In this document: piece by piece, positions 8,869 through 17,247 of the stretch
Numbering within the stretch: the stretch's first letter is position 1
How the letters are laid out: every line of letters starts with the position of its first letter
Assembly: GCF_030384665.1 (NCBI RefSeq)
Contig: NC_083674.1
Span: forward strand, 1,054,001-1,118,000
Origin: Lodderomyces elongisporus
Lineage: Eukaryota; Ascomycota; Pichiomycetes; Serinales; Debaryomycetaceae
Direction: 5' to 3'
Length of the DNA: 64,000 nucleotides
Translations under genes and position numbers: made by a program
Notes under the pieces: generated by a model
Database searches by the model: none
Told to the model about the DNA's origin: nothing
Seen by the model: only the letters and a program-made list of their open reading frames with translations

Positions 8869-10495
8869 ATGAGCGGATGTATGTTAACAACCAAAGTTGG
8901 AAACAATCTATATATATATATATGTTTATTAGGATATACATAAGAATGCATTTAGTATTTTGATTGAGCGTTACTAACAATTAAACTTTGTTCTAGTTCG
9001 TCTTCTTGATTTGGTCAAGTTCTTCTTGCCCATCCTTCCCGAAGTGGAATTGCCTTATGAGACAGTCAAATTTGATGAAAAAATCGTTTACACTGTTGGA
9101 TCTGCAATCATTTATCTCATGGGCCAGATCCCACTTTATGGATTGATCCCTAATGCCCAATTCCATTTGATTGACCCATTCTACTCAATTAGACCCATAT
9201 TTGCAATGGAGAAAGCTTCGTTGTTGGAATTAGGATTTTTGCCAATTATCACTTCAGCATTTCTCTGGCAATTAGCTGCTGGGTTGAAATTGATCAACAT
9301 CAATTTGGGGTTGAGGTATGACCGAGAATTATTCCAGCTGGGTCAGAAATTAACTGCTTGGGGCTTAGCGTTGATCTTTTCTGTTGGCTTGATCTATAGT
9401 GGATACTATGACAATGTTATTAGAGGCTACAAAGTTGTTGGCGGATCAGGCGGTGTCCCCATCTGGTCGTACTTGATCATTTTCACCCAAATCTTTACAT
9501 GGCAAATTGTGCTTACTTTGATTGTGGAGATTTTCGATAAAGGCTATGGGTTTGGTTCGGGCATATTGTCTTTTCTTGCCTTACAAAATGCAACTTCGTT
9601 TATAGCCGAACTTGTTGGATTGGAAATGTTCCCCGTTGTCAACAATACCCTGAAGTTTGAGAGCTTGGGTGCATTATTGAACCTTGTGCGTAACTTTTCC
9701 ATATTCAGCCCTACAACAACAATCAACCAAATTTGGCATGCATTCACCAGAGTCCAATTACCAAATTTGACTCAATTCTACATTACTTTAGCTACGATCT
9801 TGGCAGTTGTCTTGTTGCAAAACTTTAGAACCGAGATCTCCATTAGATCGACCAAGGTTAGAGGAATGAACCAAATGTTCCCCATTAGACTATTGTACAC
9901 TGGCGGATTGCCCGTATTATTTGCATACACTGTTATTGCCAACTTGCAAGTATTTGGCTTCATCTTTGAAGCAGCATTGGTGAAACTCACTGCTTCTCCA
10001 ATCGTTTCCACCTTGTTCGCCAACTATGTTGTTGAGCCATATTCAAACAGATTAGTCATCAAATCCGGTGTATTGTACTTTTTCACTGCATCGCAAACTT
10101 TGCTCCAATCCATCATTTCACCATTGAGAGTTGTCATTTACTCATCTACAGTTGTTGGTTTGGCAACCTGGTTTGCTTATAAATGGAGCTACATTGCTGG
10201 TTCGTCTCCAAAAGATATTTCAAAACAATTCAAGGAACAAGGAATCTCCATTGCCGGTAAAAGAGACATTTCAATTACAAAAGAGTTTGCAAAGATTATC
10301 CCTACTGCAGCTGTAACTGGTGCGTTCATCTTGAGTGCTCTTGCAGTCACTGGTGATTACTTAGGTGGCTTAGGAAGAAATGTCGCATCGATTGTTGGTG
10401 TGTCTTCTGCATTTGGTATCTTGGAGGAATTTATGATTGATTATCAACAAGCTGGTGGTTCTCAATTCCAAAGCGCCATTTCTGGATTTCAGTAG
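8869..10495 (+). CDS. SSH1: Ssh1, alternative Sec61-type translocon subunit, two exons: join(8869..8878, 8997..10495)
   Basis: Multi-spanning ER channel subunit of the Ssh1 translocon, used for co-translational import. The large exon opens in frame at 8997 and has no ATG near the conserved start. A 10-nt exon (ATG AGC GGA T) ending at a GTATGT donor supplies it. The joined N-terminus MSGFRLLDLVK followed by LPILPEVELP matches Ssh1 (MSGFRLIDIVKPILPILPEVELP in S. cerevisiae, from memory) rather than Sec61 (MSSNRVLDL). Family blocks include LYGL, DRELFQ, the cytosolic loop IRSTKVRG, PIRLLYTGG, SGSSPKDISKQFKEQG-like and IPTAAVTGA. About ten hydrophobic segments are visible in 502 residues. CTG at 9338-9340 (residue 118, in DRELFQ-CTG-GQK) falls where I recall Ssh1 having Ser. 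Confidence 0.94.
8879..8996 (+). other. Spliceosomal intron of SSH1
   Basis: This 118-nt intron has donor GTATGT at 8879-8884, branch point TACTAAC at 8972-8978 and acceptor TAG ending at 8996. It splits codon 4 after its first base. An AT microsatellite lies inside it at about 8910-8925. Confidence 0.95.
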
Positions 10496-10995
10496 ATGGG
10501 AGTGAGAGGGTAGCACCATGCATCCTATGTCTTATCATAATTATTATTGTTGTTATTATCATTATCATTATCGTTGTCATTGTCAGTATTATTGTTTTTA
10601 TTTTCATTTGTTTTTTCAACTTTTCACCGCCATTTTTGTCAGGTGAGAAGAAGAATTAGAAGAAGAAGAAGAAGAAGACGAAGAAGACAAAGAGTTGAGT
10701 AGAGGTATCGGAAGGACATTATCATCTGGTTGTTATCATTGTACTATGTTACCGCTACCCTTTCCTACATTGTAAGAGTAAAGATGCATGCTACAATAAA
10801 ATCATTATTATTATTACTTATATTAATACTAAAATTTGCGTAGTTATAATTAGCCAGTAATATTCTAATGGGTACAATAAATATTCGTAGAGATTTAGTT
10901 TAAACTAAACATGGATTTTTTTTCCCTCTTTCACTTCGTATATTGGGTTTCACTTTTTTTCCTTCTTTATTCCTTTTTTATTCTTTTCCCTTGAA
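10496..10995. other. Convergent intergenic region SSH1 / membrane-protein gene
   Basis: It holds the 3' ends of two converging genes. ATT/GTT repeats (about 10535-10610) and a GAAGAA purine repeat (about 10645-10690) fill it. No gene was seen. Confidence 0.6.
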
Positions 10996-13281
10996 TTAGT
11001 TATTATCATACAACGAAGCTGCTGTTGTGTTATGGTCATATCTGAATTTCCTTGCAAGCTTTGTTGGTTTCGCAGGACTAGGCATTACTGAAATTAATGG
11101 AGTATGCGCATAATTTGATGACTTGTACATTCTTGAACCAGCAAGATGATTGTTGTTATTGTCATTAATAGATTCGTGATATGGTGCACCCAAAGATACC
11201 AACGGTGGAAATTCTCCTTTATCAAGGGTCGGTGACAAATGGAACTGCTTCATAGTAAATTGACTCTTGATTCGGGGCAGATTTTCAAGTAATAAATTTG
11301 ATATGGATGCAGTTGTATTAGGCATAGTTTTATTTGGTAATGGCGGTAATGACAATGGTAATGGTGGTGGTAATAACAGTGAAGTATTTGTAGTTGTCAT
11401 TTTTGAGGATGGTGTTTTGGTCTTTCTTGAGCTGCCACGGACCAATCTCGATAGAAAGTTTCTAAATGGCAGCATCGACACCATGGTGTAAATTATCAAG
11501 CCAATAAAATTTATTGGCCGCAACACTGTCCACCGGAACACAAGTCTGGGAATAAGGAGCAAGATTTTGAAATAGCACTTGATTCCGTAAATTGGTAGTG
11601 CGACGAATGCAAAGTAAATTGCATACATCATATTCCGAGCTGGATGCCGAGTAACCTCCAAAAATTGTTCCATTACGACAACGTACAATCCTAACAAGTA
11701 TTTGTCAATCACCTCGACTAAAAAAGTCTTTAGTATTTCATAATCATACAATTGCAATTGGTTGATTAAAGGAGTAATCTCGCTCATCAAGATCTTGCGT
11801 ACAATTTGTGGGTTCTTGAATATATCTTGGAGCGTGACTTCATTTTTGATTGATTTCAAGACCATGCTCACATTTTGAGAAAAGGATGTGTGTGTTTGAG
11901 AATGATTCACTTGTGGCGGCGTAGCAAATTTACTAAACGATGGGGTTCTAATAGATTCAAATATAATGTCATCACTATCACCATTACTATCACCATTATT
12001 AAGATTTTTAACAATGTTATTATCTACATTGTTATTAGTGTAGTGGTCATCTTCCTCGGCGATTGTCCTTAATGTCTTCTTCCCCATTGTAAGTGTTGAT
12101 CTTCTTCTAACTATGGATGGTCGAACAGATTGTAACTGGTCGATTTTGGTTTGTGTGGGTAAAGAAGAAGAAGTAGTAGTAGTAGAAGTAGTAGAAGAAG
12201 AAGGCGAGGCCGTGGCCGAGACCGATGCCCAAGCAGAGGCAGAATGAGATACGTTCAATGGAAATGGCGAGATTGAGTTAGTGTATAGTTCTGAAGGGGT
12301 TTTTGCGTTTGCAAAATAATGTGGTTGCCGCTGCAATTGTAGTGACAGTTGAAGTTTCTTGTTTTTTGAATAACTTGTTCGTTGGATTTCTATGGGTGGA
12401 GTCATGGGTTTTGATATGCGTTTGGGATCAGCACTAGTTTTCTCTTGCAACTCACATTCTAGTCTGGCCAAGTCCAATTTCAATTTATCAAATTGTTTGT
12501 TATGAGATTGCAAGTGGTCCAACAAGATCTGATTCGTTAGATTTGGCAAAAAATAGTGCCTCAAGTCTTGAAACCAGCCTTGGAAGTCGGAGTTTTGGAT
12601 ATTGATTTGACTGTTGTTCAAGGAAGAGCTTTGCAACAGGTCAGTAAATGTGATGATGATTCTGAAAATGGAACAAAATTGCAACAAGGCGATATTGACA
12701 TTGTTGAAAACCATTTTTTTTCTTTGTTGGTCAATGATTGTGTACTGTCTTGTCCATATTAGTAGGGTTGAGCTGAATATGGAGGAGAGCAAGCAGCATA
12801 ACAAGGCGATGATTTCAAAAGTGGAGATTTTTCTGATTAGCAATATGACCTTGTCGTCAATCTCGCCATGTCGATGTTGGTTTCGATATCCTTCTTTTTT
12901 TTCCGTTTCTGGCTTCAATTGTTTCAAAAGCTTTGTTTTTGTATTTTGTAGTTGTTTCATCCAATTGTATGGCCATTCGATTGTGAATCTCACTACCCAG
13001 CTTATGAGTACCACTGTTAATAAGTCGATGATGAAGTTGCCAATCTGTTCGTTTCTGGGGATGTTATTAGAGTTTATGGGAAAGAGGATTGAGGTGAGTG
13101 TTGGTAATAAAATGACTGTATAAGTGAATAATTTGAATAAAGTTTCTTGATTCTGTGACGTAAATGAAGCAGGGGTAGTGATTTGTGGCAGCACAGATTT
13201 TCTATAATATGGAGGTCCTTTTGCTGAACTCGGCGGTGTAACAGAAACAATGTCACTTTGTTTGTTATGTTCCGTACTCAT
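10996..13281 (-). CDS. Unrecognised multi-pass membrane protein with central coiled coil (761 aa)
   Basis: I cannot name this protein. The open frame extends upstream to a TTG at 13383, but the first in-frame ATG is at 13281 (MSTEHNKQSD). Hydrophobic segments lie at about residues 50-70, 81-100, 154-178 and 194-214. They are followed by a short heptad-like helix (residues near DHLQSHNKQFDKLKLDLARLE) and a Ser/Thr-rich, presumably disordered stretch. An ordered region follows (EVTLQDIFKNPQIVRKIL and on), with further hydrophobic helices (MMYAIYFAFVALPIYGIKCYF and on). A Pro/Ser/Asn-rich tail ends the protein. The layout suits an ER or nuclear-envelope protein, but no motif identifies it. The gene is convergent with SSH1 and its 5' side faces a 2.5-kb spacer. 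Confidence 0.8.
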   Translation of the reverse strand: MSTEHNKQSDIVSVTPPSSAKGPPYYRKSVLPQITTPASFTSQNQETLFKLFTYTVILLPTLTSILFPINSNNIPRNEQIGNFIIDLLTVVLISWVVRFTIEWPYNWMKQLQNTKTKLLKQLKPETEKKEGYRNQHRHGEIDDKVILLIRKISTFEIIALLCCLLSSIFSSTLLIWTRQYTIIDQQRKKMVFNNVNIALLQFCSIFRIIITFTDLLQSSSLNNSQINIQNSDFQGWFQDLRHYFLPNLTNQILLDHLQSHNKQFDKLKLDLARLECELQEKTSADPKRISKPMTPPIEIQRTSYSKNKKLQLSLQLQRQPHYFANAKTPSELYTNSISPFPLNVSHSASAWASVSATASPSSSTTSTTTTSSSLPTQTKIDQLQSVRPSIVRRRSTLTMGKKTLRTIAEEDDHYTNNNVDNNIVKNLNNGDSNGDSDDIIFESIRTPSFSKFATPPQVNHSQTHTSFSQNVSMVLKSIKNEVTLQDIFKNPQIVRKILMSEITPLINQLQLYDYEILKTFLVEVIDKYLLGLYVVVMEQFLEVTRHPARNMMYAIYFAFVALPIYGIKCYFKILLLIPRLVFRWTVLRPINFIGLIIYTMVSMLPFRNFLSRLVRGSSRKTKTPSSKMTTTNTSLLLPPPLPLSLPPLPNKTMPNTTASISNLLLENLPRIKSQFTMKQFHLSPTLDKGEFPPLVSLGAPYHESINDNNNNHLAGSRMYKSSNYAHTPLISVMPSPAKPTKLARKFRYDHNTTAASLYDNN

Positions 13282-14296
13282 TTCTCTTGTGGTGGTAGGG
13301 GCAGTGGTAGTGGTTATGGTAATGTTGGTGGTTATGGTAATGTTGTTGTTAGTTTTAGTATAATTTGGTTGCCAAAAAATCAATAAAAATAAAAAAAAAT
13401 TAGAAATTAGAAATTAAAAATTTAATAATAAATTTAAGGTAAAGTAAAGTATAAATTTAGATAACCTCTACAGCTTCTTTATTGAATAGGAAAAGCCGTC
13501 CACAATTGTGTAGGTTGTAAAACTAGATGGGTAAGGCAGTCTAAACTGAATATTGTTGAGAAACAGTGTAAAATGCAAGATCTCTTTGATACGAGTGTAA
13601 AAATGATGTTTTTACTTATATATATATATATATATATATACAATTGCCTTGGTATTATTTGTTTTGGTTTGATTTGTTTCTTTGCAACACCACCAAGTCT
13701 AAATTTTATTTGGGTATAGTATAGTATATATAGTATAGTATATAATATATAGTATATACTCTTTTCCTTCTCCTTGTTTATTTGAAATGGGGGAGGTTCA
13801 AGGGATGGGTGATTGACAACCTGGGTGTCTCATTAAAAAGTGAAACTCCTTTTTTTTTCTTTTTCTTTTTTATTCAGTTGTTGTTGATGTTGCTGTTGTT
13901 GTTCTTGGAGGGATAACATAAAAAAAATAGACCAGAAAGAAGAGTTTTTAATTCTGTTGATAAACGTTTTTTTTTAATTTTTTTATTATTTTTAATTTTT
14001 TTTTATTATTTTTTTTTTTATTATTTTATTTTTTTATTTTTTATTAAGAAAAGATGGAAAGAGTAATAGTAGAAGATGGCAAAATCACATCAATATATAA
14101 ACAAATAAAGCACATCCTTACCTTGAATAGAGGAGTGTCAACCTTCCTCTATATTTAAGCAAACAAAAACAAGAAAGAGTGTTTATATACTTGATCCTTG
14201 TTGTAAAGATTAGTTTTCTAAAATCAAATCTTATTGTCTAGATTTGAATCTGGCATTAGATCTGAATCTAGCCTTCTTCTTTTTTTTTTCGTTCTA

Positions 14297-14350
14297 TATA
14301 TTTTATATATATTTTATATATATTTTATATATATTTTATATATATTATAT
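14297..14350. repeat. 11-bp AT-only tandem repeat, unit TTTTATATATA
   Basis: Five near-perfect copies containing only A and T. Confidence 0.85.
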
Positions 14351-15141
14351 TTTATTGTAGTGATCCCAAGCAAAGAATAATTTCTTAAATAAAAGAAAAA
14401 AAAAAAAAAAGACGCGTACAAAAACAACAACAGTAAATTATTGTTAGGAGAAATAAGAAGAAAGAGAGAGTGTAACTATCATCAACATAATGTTATACTT
14501 CCTTCCCCTCCCTTCCCCTCATTATATACTCACAACAACCATAGTCATAGAGTCATAGAGTCATAAGTATCAATATATCCTCCCTCAATCACCACCAACA
14601 CTTCCTTCTCCCCTTCCCCTTCTTCTTCTCCCCTTCTTCTTCTTTTTCTTCTTCTTCTTTTTCCTTCACACCCTTCAGTCTCCTTTTTCCAAGACGATTG
14701 ATAAACAGAATCTGAATATTTCTCTTATATTCTCACTTTGTATTTAATCATTATTATATCATATATCATTTTATTGTTTTATTATTCTCTTGTTCAAGGC
14801 TAAGTCTTTATGTTATATTATATTATATTGAGTAGTTCTGTGTTACATTCTACAGCCTTTCTGCAGTTACTTTGTTATTACTTATTTTTTTTTTTCTTTG
14901 AATCTTTATACCAACTCCAATTTGTAATTTACATGTGATAAAATTATACTTTATGTAAATGGTATAAAGTCAGTGTGCTGCTAAACTCTTGTTTTTTTTA
15001 TTATCTCTATTTAAAAAAAAAAAAAAAGAAGACAAAGAATAAGAGGTATGGTAAATCCAATTGGTTGCAAATAATTAATAGACACAACAGAGAATGAGAA
15101 TGAGAATGAGAATGAGAAAGACAAAGACAAACAAAATGTAG

Positions 15142-15150
15142 GTCACGTGC
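15142..15150 (+). promoter_or_regulatory. Possible Cbf1-type site (TCACGTG) upstream of RPS27
   Basis: The palindrome CACGTG at 15144-15149 is preceded by GGT. In Candida albicans, Cbf1 together with Tbf1 is reported to mark ribosomal-protein promoters. The site lies about 645 bp from the RPS27 ATG, rather far, so its role is only suggested. Confidence 0.4.
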
Positions 15151-15792
15151 AAATAGGTAAGCATCAAAAAATTTCCCTTTCTTTTCTTTCTCTTTCTTTC
15201 TCTTTCTTTGTTTTTCTCTTCATTCCGCATTTTGAAGAGTCTTGTGAGATTACCCTTTCATATACAGATTGGAAATTAAAGAATAAAAAAAGGTATCCTA
15301 TTTGATGGCCAAAACAAAAAAAAATGGAGAAAACACATTGTTTGACTGTTTGTTAGAAAGGAAAAAGAAGAGTAAAGAAAAGAAATGAAAAGAAGAGAAA
15401 AGAAAAGAAGAGAAAAGAAGAGAAATTCTTCTTCATTCATTTCTAAAGCTTCCTTTATCTTTTCTTTCTTCTTCTTCTTCTTCTTCCTCTTTTGTGTGTC
15501 TCACTGTGTGTGTGTGTCAAAGTGGCAAACGCAACAATGTGAAAAATTTTTCTTTCTTTTTTTCTTTCTTTTTTCTTTCTCTTATCAAATTTCAAACCTC
15601 AAAAAAAAAAACTCTCATCCCCTTCTTCCTACCTTCTTTCTTTCTTTCATTCTATAAAGAAACATTGAAAAAGACTTTCAGAATACACATCCATATAAAT
15701 AAATATATATATTCATTACTTTTATTCTTTTTCTTCAAAAACTCATTCTCAACTAACTATTTTAAATCAACTCATAACAAATTCAAGACAAA

Positions 15793-16041
15793 ATGGTTTT
15801 AGTACAAGATTTATTACACCCAAACCCAGCTTCTGAAAAGAAAACTCACAAGTTGAAGAAATTGGTACAAGAGCCAAACTCATACTTTGTTGACGTCAAG
15901 TGTCCAGGATGCTTCAACATCGTCACCATCTTTAGCCACGCACAAACAGCTGTCGCCTGTGAAAAGTGCTCAAACTTGTTGTGCACTCCAACCGGTGGTA
16001 AAGCCAAATTGGTTGAAGGCTCATCATTCAGAAGAAAGTAA
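15793..16041 (+). CDS. RPS27: 40S ribosomal protein S27 (eS27)
   Basis: Small-subunit ribosomal protein of 82 residues, the exact family length. The N-terminus [10 protein letters not shown] is the family signature. The zinc ribbon is visible as CPGC (about residues 37-40) and CEKC (about 56-59), separated by [15 protein letters not shown]. It ends in [15 protein letters not shown], as in other fungi. S. cerevisiae RPS27 genes have an intron at the extreme start of the coding sequence; here the coding sequence is uninterrupted from ATG to stop. The 5' leader contains AACTAAC-like words and an AAG just before the ATG, so a 5' UTR intron is possible, but I found no GTATGT donor for it. A long pyrimidine-rich leader precedes it. 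Confidence 0.97.
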   Translation: MVLVQDLLHPNPASEKKTHKLKKLVQEPNSYFVDVKCPGCFNIVTIFSHAQTAVACEKCSNLLCTPTGGKAKLVEGSSFRRK

Positions 16042-17182
16042 GCGAAACAAAATAGATTGAAAAAAAATCAACAACAATCTTTATATATATAGAGAGAAAG
16101 GTTGTTATGTTTGAATAATTAATCAAGAGAAGGAGGAAAAAAGCACAAAGAAAGAACCAATTTCTTTAAATCTTTATTGCTTCTTCAAGTTCTTTTTTTT
16201 TTTGAGTTCTCCACTATAATTTGCATAAATAAAAAACTGGCATTTAATCACATTTCATTTCTTGAGTATTCAGCAAAGAAGAATAAATTGAAAAAAAAAA
16301 GAAATAACATATGTCTTTCTCTTTTTTTTCATCTATTTTTTTTGGTCTATACTATGACGGAGATGAGAAACAATTGGAGTGGTTGTGATATTTCATTGTG
16401 AATTCAATGAATAACAAATTAAATAAAATTGGGTAAGAAAGAAACATTAGAAAATAGAAACATTAAGCTGGTACGGTATAACAGCCTTGACCCTCCTTCC
16501 ACAAGCACTCATTCACATACATACATACATAAACACATTTTGTCTATTAGACAAGAAAAGAGTCTTCCATCATCTAGAGCTCACTTTCTCAATGTACTGA
16601 TACTTTTGCTCCAGGTTTACGGTTTGGCTCATAAGTTTATTGTCTTGTGATGATGACACTAGAAATTTTAGAATGGGTTTGGCGACTTTTTAAAGTCAAT
16701 GAATCCTCAAATACCCCATTGTTGTTATGGTTGTTGTTGTTGTTGTTGAATCAAGTGCGGTTAGCTTATATTGTCTACTAGTGCACTCCTTTTTTGTTGG
16801 TTTCTTCTAATTTTTTCTTATTTTCAAAAAAATTTCATTTCCCATTCTTTGCTTTCTCATCCAGTTCAAAAGTACTATTTGGGCACAAGCGTGTCAGGTT
16901 ATAGGTGTTGAGCGTTTACGGACTTTGATAGTATATACCAGATGTTATCTTTAGTTTGAATTGTTTATCTTTTGTAAATTTTATTTTTCCCTTTTTTTCT
17001 AATAGAGATTAACCAATTAATCAACTAAAAAACATAAAAACATAAAAAATCAAAAAAAAAAGAATAATGAAAACCACATTCTGTCAAAAACCTAATAGTA
17101 AATTACATCTATTTACATATTCATATATATATACACACAGACAAGGTTTACAATTACAAAAACTTGCTTTCCCCCACTTCCC

Positions 17183-17230
<48 letters not shown>

Positions 17231-17247
17231 GCTATCTTTCGCATTCA
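16042..17247. other. Convergent intergenic region RPS27 / RSM22
   Basis: It holds the 3' ends of RPS27 and RSM22. The long (CT) microsatellite at 17186-17228 is at the RSM22 side. Near 16647-16656 a GTGATGATGA word resembles a snoRNA box C, but no CTGA follows at a suitable distance, so no RNA gene is called. Short open frames here show no coding character. Confidence 0.55.
17186..17228. repeat. (CT)n microsatellite
   Basis: About 21 uninterrupted CT units directly beside the RSM22 3' end. Confidence 0.9.

Larger units (their letters stand above)
13282..15792. other. 2.5-kb AT-rich divergent intergenic region, including RPS27 promoter
   Basis: This is the divergent promoter region of the membrane-protein gene and RPS27. 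It contains AT microsatellites (about 13617-13641), an 11-bp AT repeat (about 14297-14350), TTTTATT-type tracts (13965-14045), pyrimidine tracts (14600-14700, 15175-15215) and a GAGAAT repeat (about 15090-15118). A CACGTG at 15144-15149 and one ACGCGT at 14412-14417 stand out from the simple sequence. There is no credible gene; small frames near 15385-15800 are T-rich leader translations. Confidence 0.6.

Noticed and set aside
8869..10495. SEC61 rather than SSH1
   Set aside because: The spliced N-terminus MSGFR with LPILPEVELP and the TM-loop sequences match Ssh1 better than Sec61.
16640..16760. Possible C/D snoRNA from GTGATGATGA near 16647
   Set aside because: No CTGA box D follows within a normal distance and no closing stem is visible.
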